Assembly (NCBI GenBank): GCA_948146395.1
Contig: OX411546.1
Location: forward strand, 24,592,449-24,656,448
Source: Fragum whitleyi
Lineage: Eukaryota > Mollusca > Bivalvia > Cardiida > Cardiidae
Direction: 5' to 3'
DNA length: 64,000 nt
Below, piece after piece: positions 35,371 to 45,369 of this stretch (position 1 is its first letter; each line of letters starts with the position of its first letter). The notes beneath the pieces are model-generated. The model did not search any database and was not told the DNA's origin. It was given only the letters and a program-made list of their open reading frames with translations. Made by a program: the position numbers and the translations under genes.

Positions 35371-37314
35371 ATGAATGACGGAACTGTTTCGCTTCGGGCG
35401 GATTTTGAAAAAAATGGTGCGGAAACAGAGAAAGTCAGCGGTGAGCAAAGAGATTATGAATTAAACCGAGAAAAATCATTACAAAAGAAGCTAGATGCAA
35501 CACAGAGAGATGACGTACAGATATTTCAGACAGGCGGTGGACTGAGAATAATCCTCAACACCGGTATGTACGAGTTAATTAAATCTTCGGCTGATGAATT
35601 CTATAGTACGAAAGACTGTAAAAAGATTCCTGTAACCGATAAACAGGGAAATGTTGTTGAAACAAAGTTTAAAATGAAATCGGGGAAAAAAGATATCTAT
35701 ACTCTGAACATGTACCACACAAAGAGTTCATGCCTTGTAAATGGAAAACAATCCAGGCAATTTCTTCGGGACGATTTTCCTAAAATTATACAATTAGTGG
35801 AGCTTAACTTGCAGCAGAATGATACTACAGTAGATGAATTGAACCAAAGATTTCAAAAGATCATCTTATCATGCGCCTCCTTTGAATCGGGAAGTCGGGA
35901 GATCTTACCACAGATCTCATATTTTGATCATGACACAGAAGTGAAAACACTCGCATCAGTTGTACAAAATGTCCGAGAGACGAGACAGGCTAAAACTAAA
36001 GATAAAAGTTCGAAGTCTAAAATAAACTGTGATTGTACTCCAGATTGTAACACTGACATTCGAGATGAGGTTAAAATAACCCAGCAAAATGAACCCGACC
36101 CGAGTTGTGATTGTAGCAAAATGATGAGTGAAAAAGTCGATTTCCTGGCGGAAACAGTTCGAAAACTTTGTGCCCAAGTGGAAGAGCACATCACAGAATC
36201 CACCTTACGATACGGTGAGCTGAAAGATGCTATAACAAGTCTGAATAAGCAATACAAAGTTTATACCCAAGATTTACATAACGAAGTGGAAACAGTCAAT
36301 CATAGTACAAAGTCTCTAGAGACTCACGTTAAGTCTACTAACGAGGGATTAATGCGAAAAATACAATCCGTTGCCGACACGTTAAAAGCCCAAAAACAAC
36401 ATATAGCTGACCAGAGATCTTTGAACACTACTAAAAATCAAATGAATAACGCTGATGAAAACAAAATAAAAGCCACAGATAGAGTCGGTAACAATAGCAG
36501 TAATACCCAAAAGCTGTCGACTAATACAGAAAAAGTACCTATCCCAAATGAAACGTCTTCAAATGAATCAAAAGTGTCACTAGAATCAAAATCTCGCACA
36601 CTCATCATCGGTGACTCAATTCTAAAAGGCATCAGTAAGCGCGGTTTGGAAACGAATGTTGACATCAGGACTTTACCTGGAAGAAAAACAAATGATATCC
36701 ATATGAAATTACAAGAAATGGATTTGACGTATTACCAAAACGTCATTATTTACGTCGGTGGTAATGACGCCGCAGAAGGAAGAACTTTGGCGGTTGAAAC
36801 ATCCCTTAGATCGATCGTCTCGGAGTTAGATTGTAATGTGTATTTGTGTACAATATGTCCAAGAAAAGATACTGATGTTGAACAATTAAACGATCTCATA
36901 AATCATGTGTGTATGGAAACGAGCGCTGTAAAAATTGAGTGCTACCAATCTTTTATTTACGCAGATGGAGAGATGGCCCGTCCTCTGTATAGTCGCGATC
37001 TTATTCACTTGAACGAGAGAGGAGCTAGTGCTTTAGTCGCCGCAATAAATAAACATATCCCCATTACCAGAGGAAAAAGGATTACTAGAGGAAATAATTG
37101 CCAGGAAAGCAGAAGTATAAGATATCACCAGACAAGAAACTTTCCAGGTAATCAAAGACAATTTGGTAGAAGAAGAGAGTTTCAGGGTTTTCATGGACAT
37201 CCCCCGCAAAATAGACCATATAGGAATAATGGGTATAAAAACGGCCCAAAGCGGTGTTGGAACTGTGGTCTTTTAAACCACGTTGTTTCTGAGTGCAGAT
37301 TTCTTAAGTGCTAG
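35371..37314 (+). CDS. LINE ORF1 protein (esterase type)
   Basis: 647 codons from the ATG at 35371 (AAAATGAATG context). The same frame is open upstream to 35269 but without an ATG. Domains by residue: conserved N-terminal region 56-146 (GGGLRIILNTGMYELI ... NMYHTKSSCLVNGK); cysteine cluster 220-248 (CDCTPDC, CDC); predicted coiled coil about 250-350; SGNH/GDSL esterase about 410-590 with Ser in GDSIL, Asn in GGND and Asp-His in DLIH, so the catalytic set is intact; basic Arg-rich stretch; terminal zinc knuckle CWNCGLLNHVVSEC. ORF1 proteins of this class bind element RNA, and the esterase's role is not settled. The frame ends in TAG at 37312-37314 and continues open beyond it into ORF2. Confidence 0.95.
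   Translation: MNDGTVSLRADFEKNGAETEKVSGEQRDYELNREKSLQKKLDATQRDDVQIFQTGGGLRIILNTGMYELIKSSADEFYSTKDCKKIPVTDKQGNVVETKFKMKSGKKDIYTLNMYHTKSSCLVNGKQSRQFLRDDFPKIIQLVELNLQQNDTTVDELNQRFQKIILSCASFESGSREILPQISYFDHDTEVKTLASVVQNVRETRQAKTKDKSSKSKINCDCTPDCNTDIRDEVKITQQNEPDPSCDCSKMMSEKVDFLAETVRKLCAQVEEHITESTLRYGELKDAITSLNKQYKVYTQDLHNEVETVNHSTKSLETHVKSTNEGLMRKIQSVADTLKAQKQHIADQRSLNTTKNQMNNADENKIKATDRVGNNSSNTQKLSTNTEKVPIPNETSSNESKVSLESKSRTLIIGDSILKGISKRGLETNVDIRTLPGRKTNDIHMKLQEMDLTYYQNVIIYVGGNDAAEGRTLAVETSLRSIVSELDCNVYLCTICPRKDTDVEQLNDLINHVCMETSAVKIECYQSFIYADGEMARPLYSRDLIHLNERGASALVAAINKHIPITRGKRITRGNNCQESRSIRYHQTRNFPGNQRQFGRRREFQGFHGHPPQNRPYRNNGYKNGPKRCWNCGLLNHVVSECRFLKC
37312..37314 (+). promoter_or_regulatory. 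In-frame amber codon separating ORF1 and ORF2
   Basis: TGC-TAG-GAA-AAA. The frame before and after the TAG is identical, and the 76 codons downstream are open. No ATG occurs in this frame until 37645. This arrangement fits stop-codon readthrough, or a nonsense change in a fused ORF. Confidence 0.6.
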
Positions 37315-39816
37315 GAAAAAGTAGACATATGCAACTCGGTCGAATGTAACAATAGGTTTGAAGTTCTAGCAAAATTATGTAATTCTTGTTCACAATTAAT
37401 ATCATCCTGTCTGTGTAATTCTGTTGAACTCCATTCTGATGGACATATATCTTGCGAATCAAAATTTGATAGTACACGCATTACTAATTCTTCCATCGAT
37501 CAAAATACTTGTCAACAAACGGAAAATGCCTTATACGATAATTTGTCATACGCATTCAATTTTGTAGAAAAGGGGTTACACGTTGCTTCGCTAAATATAC
37601 AACACTTACTTCCCAAATTGGATGAAATTCGCATACTTCTTAATATGAAATGTTGTCCCGATATTTTTGGAATTTCTGAAACATTTCTTAGAGAAAATAT
37701 TAATGACTCTGATCTCAACATTAACGGATTTGTATTTGAAAGGAAAGATCGTCTATATAACGTCGGCGGTGGGCTATTGGTATACATTGCGGACAATATT
37801 GACTTTAAACGACGATATGACCTAGAAATAGAAGATCTCGAGAGTATCTGGTTACAAATATTTTTCCCTAATAATAAACCAATTCTCTTAAATTTTGTGT
37901 ATAGGCCACCTAATAGTACACAGAGTTGGATTGATAAATATGAAAAACAATTAAATTATGCCGAATCTACCAATTTAGACTACTATTTACTGGGCGATTT
38001 TAATATTCAATTTACTTTAGCATCGACTTGCAATAATTCAAAATGGGCAAAAGTGATACAAGATTATGGACTTAATCAACTAATTGAAACTCCCACTAGG
38101 ATTACAAACAAGTCTTCAAGTATAATTGACCATATCTATTGCACTCAAAAACAAGCAATCTCTGAAGTCTTAGTGCCAAAAATTGCGGTAAGTGATCATT
38201 ACCCTATAGCTTTTACCTACCATAGTCACAAGAAACATTGTCAAGACAAAACATATAAGACAATTCATTACCGTTCTTTTTCAGAAATGAATATCGAAAA
38301 TTTTTTGTTTGATTTAGCCCAAACTGACTTTGATATGATAGAGACAATATCTAATCCTGATGTAGCTTTAGAATATTTCTATGCTATTCTCAATGGTATT
38401 TTAGAAAAACATTTACCCTTCAAAGAAAAGCGTGTTAAAAGGCTTAAACAGCCTGACTGGTACAACAACGAGATAAAAGATGCTATTTTAACGAGAAATA
38501 AATTTCATCATGCTGGTAATTGGCTCATGTACAAAATATGGAGGAATATAGTGACATCAATTATTCGCAAGAATAAGAAAAACTATTTCAACAAAGCAAT
38601 AGAGGACAAATCAGATACTAAATTATTATGGAAGAATTTACGAAATATTACTGCAAATGATAAGAAAGAACAACGTATTCCAAACAAAATGATCATCAAT
38701 AATTCTGAAGAGGAAGGTACTCAAAATATTGTTAATGCATTAAATAGCCATTTTGTCAACATTTGTCAAATAATAAACAAGATACCTGTAAATCCGAAAT
38801 ATCTCGAAGAATTAAAGTTACATCTAGAAAGCAAGTTACCAAACTGTTATTTCGAAATAACTTTTATTACAGCGCTGGAAGTTAAAAATATTATTGATAA
38901 ATTAGATAGCAGCAAATCGACCGGAACTGACGGAATTGGTCCAAAAATTTTGAAAATGTGCAGAGATTTCATATCTAAACCAATTTCATCTATTATTAAT
39001 AATTGTATTTCAAAGGGAATTTTTCCGTCAGAGTTCAAGAAAGCCTGTGTGATACCCATATTTAAAGGTGGCGATAATGATGACCCTAATAATTATCGAC
39101 CCATATCAATATTGCCAACTTTGTCAAAAGTGTTTGAAAGGCACATTGCTAATCAACTGAAATATTTTTTGAAACGAACGGACATTCTCTTTACACACCA
39201 GTCGGGATTTAGAGAAAATCACTCATGTCAAACTGCTCTAATTCGATTAGTCGATTCATGGTTAATGGATTTGGACCAGGGAAACTTAGTTGGAACTGTA
39301 TTTCTAGATTTAAAGAAGGCTTTCGATCTTGTAGATCACGATATTCTCCTATCTAAGTTAAAATTGCACCATTTTACTAAAAACACATGCAATCTTTTTC
39401 AATCATATCTAAATGAAAGACAACAAGTTGTAAAAGTTAATAATGTTTTATCTGACATGACAGAAATTAAATCTGGAGTTCCCCAGGGATCAATACTAGG
39501 GCCTATATTATTTTTGATTTATGCGAATGACCTTCCTCTCAAACTATCAGCTAATATTGACATGTATGCCGACGATGCAACGCTACATAAGTCATGTTCC
39601 TCAGTATCAATGATAAATGAAACTTTAAATTCTGACCTATTGAAAGTCGAAGAATGGTGTAGGCAAAACAATATGGCTTTAAATCCTTCTAAAACAACAT
39701 GTATGTTGATAGGATCAAAACATAGAATTAAAAAATGCACAGGTTTGAACTTAAAACTTTTACAAGAAAATGTGGAGAAAGTAACATCAAAAAAAACTAT
39801 TGGGGGTACATATTGA
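37315..39816 (+). CDS. LINE ORF2: APE endonuclease and reverse transcriptase (frame-interrupted)
   Basis: 833 codons from the codon after the ORF1 amber to a TGA at 39814. The first ~76 codons form a Cys-rich linker (ICNSVEC, LCNSCSQ, SCLCNS). The endonuclease follows, with NIQHL, ISETFL, YRPPNS, LLGDFN, SIIDHIYC and VSDHYPI, then reverse transcriptase motifs NNYRPISILP, QSGFRENHS, FLDLKKAFD, SGVPQGSILGPILF and the catalytic YADD. These proteins nick target DNA and copy the element RNA by target-primed reverse transcription. The first in-frame ATG (37645) lies inside the endonuclease after its catalytic Asn motif, so AUG initiation would give a damaged enzyme. The frame is lost at an A8 run, and the true C-terminus continues at 39797-40408. 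Confidence 0.93.
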   Translation, partial: EKVDICNSVECNNRFEVLAKLCNSCSQLISSCLCNSVELHSDGHISCESKFDSTRITNSSIDQNTCQQTENALYDNLSYAFNFVEKGLHVASLNIQHLLPKLDEIRILLNMKCCPDIFGISETFLRENINDSDLNINGFVFERKDRLYNVGGGLLVYIADNIDFKRRYDLEIEDLESIWLQIFFPNNKPILLNFVYRPPNSTQSWIDKYEKQLNYAESTNLDYYLLGDFNIQFTLASTCNNSKWAKVIQDYGLNQLIETPTRITNKSSSIIDHIYCTQKQAISEVLVPKIAVSDHYPIAFTYHSHKKHCQDKTYKTIHYRSFSEMNIENFLFDLAQTDFDMIETISNPDVALEYFYAILNGILEKHLPFKEKRVKRLKQPDWYNNEIKDAILTRNKFHHAGNWLMYKIWRNIVTSIIRKNKKNYFNKAIEDKSDTKLLWKNLRNITANDKKEQRIPNKMIINNSEEEGTQNIVNALNSHFVNICQIINKIPVNPKYLEELKLHLESKLPNCYFEITFITALEVKNIIDKLDSSKSTGTDGIGPKILKMCRDFISKPISSIINNCISKGIFPSEFKKACVIPIFKGGDNDDPNNYRPISILPTLSKVFERHIANQLKYFLKRTDILFTHQSGFRENHSCQTALIRLVDSWLMDLDQGNLVGTVFLDLKKAFDLVDHDILLSKLKLHHFTKNTCNLFQSYLNERQQVVKVNNVLSDMTEIKSGVPQGSILGPILFLIYANDLPLKLSANIDMYADDATLHKSCSSVSMINETLNSDLLKVEEWCRQNNMALNPSKTTCMLIGSKHRIKKCTGLNLKLLQENVEKVTSKKTIGGTY
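39789..39796 (+). other. A8 homopolymer frameshift in ORF2
   Basis: Eight A's precede CTATTGGGGG. With seven the reverse transcriptase frame would continue into the downstream frame without a gap. It could be a real mutation, a sequencing or assembly indel, or a slippage site. Confidence 0.8.
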
Positions 39817-40408
39817 TGAAACAATGTCATGGAAGGTTCACATTGAAAAAGTATGCTCAAAATTATCGTCTCAGCTTTATTTACTTCGAAGAATAAACGG
39901 TTATCTTAGTGTTGATACGAAACAATTATTTTACAACTCCTACATAGCTCCACATTTTGACTATGCTTGCACTATTTGGAGTCATTGTAAATCTTCACTA
40001 ATTAAAAGGATCACTAAAATTCAAAAGCGAGCTGCAAGAGTAATACTATGTCAGCCAAAACGTTCATGCTCCAGAAGTAACTTTAAATCTTTAAATTGGT
40101 TATCTTTCAAAAATCGATGCAAGTACTTCACTATTCTTATGGTTTTCAAAACTATTCATGGTCTGACTCCATCATATATGTCGAACTTTGTTTCAGTCAG
40201 TAGGAACCATTTCTATGAACTAAGATCAAATACTAGAAATCAAATATCTCACAAATGTGCTCCTAAAACAGATATTTTAAAGAGGACATTCTCTTTCACT
40301 GGCATGGAGTACTGGAATGCTGTTCCAATTCATTTGCGAAGTATCTCAAATATATCTACCTTCAAGCGCTCACTCAAAAAATATTTAATGCTAAGTAATG
40401 ACTTATAA
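39797..40408 (+). CDS. LINE ORF2 C-terminal portion (shifted frame)
   Basis: 203 codons beginning LLGVHIDETMSWKVHI, the usual region after the LINE reverse transcriptase (thumb and downstream). It includes SKLSSQLYLLRR, LFYNSYIAPHFDYACTIW and KIQKRAARVI, all typical of CR1/Jockey-group ORF2. It ends TAA at 40406. It joins the upstream ORF2 frame by a one-base change in the A8 run. Confidence 0.9.
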   Translation, partial: LLGVHIDETMSWKVHIEKVCSKLSSQLYLLRRINGYLSVDTKQLFYNSYIAPHFDYACTIWSHCKSSLIKRITKIQKRAARVILCQPKRSCSRSNFKSLNWLSFKNRCKYFTILMVFKTIHGLTPSYMSNFVSVSRNHFYELRSNTRNQISHKCAPKTDILKRTFSFTGMEYWNAVPIHLRSISNISTFKRSLKKYLMLSNDL

Positions 40409-40808
40409 AACCTTGTTGCATATGTCTTATTTTTGCCATTAATGTGTGAATAACTCATTTTTATTGTGTTTTTATATTTGGTTTATCACTTAATATTATC
40501 CCTTATCCTACACTGAGTGATAAGCGATATAGTTGATAATTTTATTTTGACAACACTCCTTGTCGAATTTTACTCATTATCATCATTTTTATAATTGAGA
40601 TGTTTTCATATTATCATCATTTATCATTGGTCATTCTAGGGTCACAACCATCTTTTTATCATCTCGTTACTGATTACTGATCATCATAAACATCATCTTG
40701 TCATTTTTCGTTTGTTAAGAAGGCCTCATTGTAAATAAGTGTTTCATTATTTATGTCAAATCATGTTTAATGATGTCAACTTAATGAGTTACCTTCTATA
40801 AATAAAGA

Positions 40809-40857
<49 letters not shown>
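40409..40857 (+). terminator. LINE 3' UTR, AATAAA and (ATT)n tail
   Basis: AT-rich 3' UTR with recurrent ATCATCATTT, then AATAAAGAATT at 40801 and about 15 ATT units. A simple repeat tail instead of poly(A) is characteristic of CR1/L2-like elements. Confidence 0.85.
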
Positions 40858-40960
40858 AGAAAAATGGGAACAATTTTGAATTTTACATAATCTAAGGACA
40901 GTAAGTCTAGTTTTACAAAAAGAAAACAACATTAAAAAGAGGGCTGCCAAAAATAACATA

Positions 40961-41396
40961 CAGTTAAAAACGTCGTGAAATTGACATTTATCTCAATCAA
41001 AACCATTCTAAATCGTTCACTCAGCGTTCCAATCATTCATTCCAAACACTCACTCAAACCATTCAAAAACGCTCAAACCAATTGAAAATGTAGAATCAAC
41101 AACGTCATTCTAAATAAAATTTGATAGAGAAAAATTGCGATTTCACTGACAAAATTCAAATTGTTAGCACCTCATAGGTTCTTGAAAAAATAGGTAGCTA
41201 TGTATAAACCTTGAATGCATTTTTTATTAAAGGGGGGTAATCAATATAGCTAATTTTGTTCATCCTGAACAAAATTTGCGATATAGGATTACCTCCCATC
41301 AAATTCACTCAAAATTCGCACCTCACACTCATTCAATTTCGTTCCTAAATCATTCTAAAATCATTCACCTTGTCAATTTCACGATGTTGTTAACTG
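40961..41396 (-). mobile_element. CAG-MITE copy 24, full length, TA TSD
   Basis: CAGTTAAAAACGTCGTGAAA to CACGATGTTGTTAACTG, TA on both sides, palindrome at about 41232-41298. Confidence 0.92.
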
Positions 41397-41775
41397 TATA
41401 TTTCTCAAAAGCCAGAATGCACCTTTTTTTCAAAATAAAACTGCAGCAAATCACAGCCAGTGCTTTGAGGTCGAATGTAAAAACGTGGCATTCTCTTATA
41501 GCAGCGTCTTCAAATATTGTGATAATTAAAGTTTTTTCCGTCATCGTGTTCGAATAACCAGAATCATTTATTGTACTTTATTTGTATTCTGTCAAAACAA
41601 ATTAAGATCTGTCCAATAAAGCTTATGAAAATCCAATTTGATTTATCGTTTCGAAGCTTCCAGCAAAATTACTCGTTATGTCACGTTTCCAATATGTAGC
41701 GAGTAAACATAAACCGAAAATTCAAATGATTCCATATCGAGCCATAGGAATGCAGGTTCCAAATTGGGCCAATAT

Positions 41776-42175
41776 ATAGAGGATATTGAATGAGTGGTCA
41801 TTGAATACCGAATTTATTAAATGAGTCATCTATAAACAGATAAAAACGAGGCTGTGCCGAGTTTTTTTTTTCCTGTTTAAGATGACGAGTTTAATAAATT
41901 CGGTATTTTATGAGCACAATAATATGACCTGAATATCCGCAAAAAAATTTAGGGAATGACATATATTTATTACTTCAAGTTATTCCGCGAAACATATAAC
42001 GCCGTTTACAAATTGACGTCATCAACATATTATGACGTCATTTTCACAACGAAAATATGACGTTGCTAAAAGTTCTTAGCTCATTTGCATAGTTATTCCA
42101 CTAGTGTAATAACACCCGTGTAATATCAAAAATATTCAACGGGGTTATTTCACTCCCGCGACGTCGCTCATATTA
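41776..42175 (+). mobile_element. GTCATATT/ATAGAGGATAT element, copy 3
   Basis: ATAGAGGATATTGAATGAGT to GACGTCGCTCATATTA. The hairpin with apex CGAGGCTGTGCCGAG and the TATGACGTCATT palindrome are present, matching 15291-15677. Confidence 0.85.
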
Positions 42176-42263
42176 AATGTATAAACGACAATACAGTATT
42201 ATTGTCAATTATATAGACGAAAAATGTTCAAAGTATCTTCAAATCGTTAAAAAACTATAAATA

Positions 42264-42699
42264 CAGTTAACAACATCGTAAAATTAACATTTATCTCGAG
42301 CAAAACCATTTCAAATCACTCTCTCAGTGCTAAATCTATTCATTCCAAACACTCAGTCAGACCATTCAAAAACGCCACAAACTCACTGAAAGACATAAAA
42401 CAATAACTTCATTTAAACTAATCTAAGATAGAAAAAACTGTGAGTTCACTGACATAATTGAAATTGTAAGCGTCTGATGGGTTCTTGAAGAAATAGGAAG
42501 CTATTAATAGAGCTTGTATGCATTTTTCATAAAAAGTAGATTATAAATATCACTAATGCTATTCATTGTGGACAGAATAAGCGGTATTGGATTATCTCCC
42601 CTTGATTTCACTTAAAATTCGCTCCACACACTTATTCAACTTCATTCCAAACTCATTCCAAAATCTTGCACCTTGTCAATTTCACGATGTTGTTTACTG
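42264..42699 (-). mobile_element. CAG-MITE copy 25, full length
   Basis: CAGTTAACAACATCGTAAAA to CACGATGTTGTTTACTG. The left flank is TA. Part of duplication unit 1. Confidence 0.9.
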
Positions 42700-42975
42700 T
42701 GTTAGCAGCGTCTTCAAATATTGTGATAATTAAAGTTTTTCCGTAATCGTGCTCAAATAACCAGAATCATTTATTGTACTTTATTTGTAATCTCTCAAAA
42801 CAAATTAAGATCTGTCCAATAAGGCTTATGAAAATCCAATTTGATTTATTGTTTCGAAGCTTCCAGCGAAATTACTCGTTATGTCACGTTTCCATTATGT
42901 AGCGAGTAAACATTACCCTGAAATTCAAATGATTTTTATATCGAGCCATAGGAATACAGGTCTTAAAAGCGACCA

Positions 42976-43277
42976 ACATACGACCATACAATGTGCCGCT
43001 GTCACAAGGCAGTTGGTAGCGTGTCGGACTGTAAATCTAGAGGTCCCTGGTTCGATCCCCGACGGCGGCATTCATTCTCTCCGACTATTTGTCTCTCATC
43101 GATGAGTTGATTATCGTAGACCTTTGTGAAATAGTAGCTTGGGGCTAGGAAGGGATGTGATGGTTGTACTTATGATAGAAATGCAAGGAATCCATTGTTA
43201 GGTGTTCTAGCCGCCGCGATATAACTAAAATAAAAAAATGTTGAAATCGGCGTTTAACTCCATACAATCATTGAATC
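42976..43277 (+). mobile_element. SINE family 1, complete, with TSD
   Basis: tRNA-like head with AGGCAGTTGGTAGCGTG (A box) and GGTTCGATCCC (B box); the anticodon-position triplet reads GTA. The body and the tail GAAATCGGCGTTTAACTCC are conserved. AGCGACCA at 42968-42975 and 43278-43285 is the better target duplication, because the paralogous unit places CGAC-type sequence before TATTATTG. CCATACAAT is a second, less likely candidate. Confidence 0.85.
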
Positions 43278-43356
43278 AGCGACCATAAAATATTATTGTT
43301 AATTGTATAGACGAAAATGATCAATGTATCCTCAAATCGCCAAAAAACGAGCAATA

Positions 43357-43590
43357 CAGTTTACAACATAGATCTAATAAAATTGACATTCATCTCGACC
43401 AAAACCATTCCATATCACTCTCTCAGCGCTCCATCCATTCCAAACACTCAGTCAAACAATTCAAAAATGCTCCCAAACTCACTGAAAAAAAACACATAAC
43501 AATAATTTCATTCAAATAATTTAAATAAAAAAGTCATTTTCACTGATATACTTGAAATTGTGAGCGTCTGATAGATTAAATAAGAAGCAT
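43357..43590 (-). mobile_element. CAG-MITE copy 26, outer half
   Basis: CAGTTTACAACATAGATC, then TAATAAAATTGACATTCATC. It is the duplicate partner of copy 25, truncated before the palindrome. Confidence 0.85.
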
Positions 43591-44048
43591 ATGAATAAAT
43601 GAAAGAAGCTCTGGTATTCTAAAATTGATAAATAAATGTGTAAGTGTTCAGCGCTTTTATAGAATAAATCTCGCAAATAAGGCCACAGCAATTGATTATT
43701 TTGGAGGTTTCCCATGACAAATTACAAAATTTGACTTTATGCTAAGATATTTCACCTATTTTTAAATAATTTCAAATCTAACTTACACATAACTGAAGTC
43801 TAATCATCCGCCGATATTTCCCTCAAATTTGAAGCCTTAATTCCCAAAACATTACGTCGCCTTAAGTCCTCAAAGACGACTTGTATTCAAAAATTTGTTG
43901 CCTCTGTCGACAGACGGAATTTCACGGTTTTGCTGTAAACGGCGGCGTTCTTTTATTCATAGGAAAAAAATTATTTGGCGTAGCGTCTTAGTGACACAAT
44001 TCGCTGAATCTGTCGTAGTTGACCCTGTCATCACTGCAACTGGTTGTA

Positions 44049-44485
44049 CAGTTGACTACATTGTGAAATAGACAAGGTGAATGATTTTGGAATGATTTAG
44101 GAATGAATTTGAATGAGTGTGAGGAGCGAGTTTTGGGTAAATTTAATGGGAGGTAATCCAATATCGCAAATTTTGTTCAGGATGAACAAAATTGTCGATA
44201 TTGATTACATCCCTTTAATAAAAAGTGTATTCAAGTTCTATGCATAGCTTCCTATTTCTTTAAGAACCTTTGAGACGCTGACAATTTGAATTTTGTCAAT
44301 GAAATCGCGATCTTTCTATTTCAAACTTTATTTTGAATGACGTTGTTGATTCTATATTTTTCAATGGGTTTGAGCGTTTTTGAATGGTTTGAGTGAGTGT
44401 TTGGAATGTATGATTGGAGCGCTGAGTGAGCGATTTAGAATGGTTTTGATTGAGATGAATGTCAATTTCACGATGTTTTTAACTG
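44049..44485 (+). mobile_element. CAG-MITE copy 27, full length, TA TSD
   Basis: CAGTTGACTACATTGTGAAA to CACGATGTTTTTAACTG, with palindrome at about 44151-44213. Close to the family consensus. Confidence 0.92.
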
Positions 44486-44849
44486 TACGCTGTGTGGTTT
44501 TGTTACTCATATTTTGCTGTATGAAAGAAACCTACTCCTTACAGGACAAAATCATTCATACTTTATTCCATTGTATTCATGTTTATATAGTACAACTTTC
44601 CTCAGATATAAAACACATTTAAAAACTAAGGAATATAGAAGAAATAAGCATTGAAGATGGCAAAGTTCGTATATTTACGAACTACATGTATATCGTTTTC
44701 AATGCAGTATTTCTGAATATTGAGTTCTCCAGTTCCTGTTAATGAGTAGGTTTGTCTTACAGAAAAATGTGTTTCAAAATTTTTAGTCACAAACACACAA
44801 AATAAGACAAAAGAAGTTAAATGCACGTTGAAATAAATAATCAAGCAAT

Positions 44850-45260
44850 ACCGCAATAAATGTGAATAAATTGAGACTTACGCAAGTGTTTTTATAGTTG
44901 AGAGTATATTCTTACATTTTTCTTACTAGAAAATACCAAGTTTTCATGTAAGTTTACGTTTGATAATCGACAAAAATCTTGAGCTCGATGTCGGATTTTC
45001 TTGACAAAAGATTTTGGTGAATGGAATAATTGTTTGAAAATCTATCTCATAGACAATCTCTCAGACATTCAGCAAACATATGCCAAACAAGGAGTGTCTA
45101 TTTCGAGGAAAAGTTCTCCGAGACAAATGTTCATTGATAGAATCTAAATAAACAACACTCTTAAATGTCTCTTGGAGGATATGTCTAAAATCTATCTGTC
45201 CACTAATGAAGTGCATATCTACTTTAAAATGGAAATCTTACAAACCCTTCCCGTTAAAAA
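44850..45260 (+). repeat. CTCTCAGACATTTAGC repeat, copy 1
   Basis: Shares AGTATATTCTTAC, AAGTTTTCATGTAAGTTT, TTTTCTTGACAAAAGATTTT, CCAAACAAGGAGTGTCTATT and ATCTATCTGTCCACTAATGA with 47755-48010 and 48288-48780. It ends in an A-rich tail (45268-45347), suggesting a retroposed origin. Confidence 0.75.
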
Positions 45261-45267
45261 CAAAACA

Positions 45268-45347
45268 GAACAAAAAAAAAAAAAAAAAAAAAAAATAAAA
45301 AAAACCAAAAAAAAAAAAAACAACAAAAAAAAAACAACAAAAAAAAA
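45268..45347. repeat. A-rich simple repeat
   Basis: About 80 bp of A broken by single C and T residues, directly after the preceding repeat. It creates a spurious Lys-rich ORF. Confidence 0.95.
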
Positions 45348-45369
45348 TGAAATGGAATAGTATTATTAA

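Larger units (their letters stand above)
35200..40857 (+). mobile_element. Near-complete esterase-type non-LTR retrotransposon (CR1/L2-like)
   Basis: Order: short 5' UTR, ORF1 (coiled coil, SGNH esterase, CCHC), one amber codon, ORF2 (APE endonuclease, reverse transcriptase, C-terminal region), ~390-bp 3' UTR with AATAAA at 40801-40806, and an (ATT)n tail to 40857. An esterase in ORF1 and a simple-sequence tail are known for CR1/L2-group LINEs. The 5' boundary is not determined and I found no target-site duplication. Only one coding lesion is seen after the amber codon (the frameshift at 39789-39796), so the copy is young or recently active. Confidence 0.93.
41501..43590. repeat. Tandem segmental duplication, ~1.1-1.2-kb units
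   Basis: 41501-41760 and 42705-42967 are nearly identical (GCAGCGTCTTCAAATATTGT, ATTAAGATCTGTCCAATAA, ATGTAGCGAGTAAACAT, ATATCGAGCCATAGGAAT). Both units then continue into TATTATTGTTAATT-type sequence and a CAG-MITE in the same orientation. Unit 1 carries the 41776 element and unit 2 a SINE in the corresponding place. Confidence 0.88.

Noticed and set aside
39789..39816. Programmed frameshift in LINE ORF2
   Set aside because: A shift of one base at an A8 run late in the reverse transcriptase region is better explained by mutation or sequence error; no conservation evidence available.
45172..45360. Lys-rich ORF
   Set aside because: Translation of the A-rich tract at 45268-45347.
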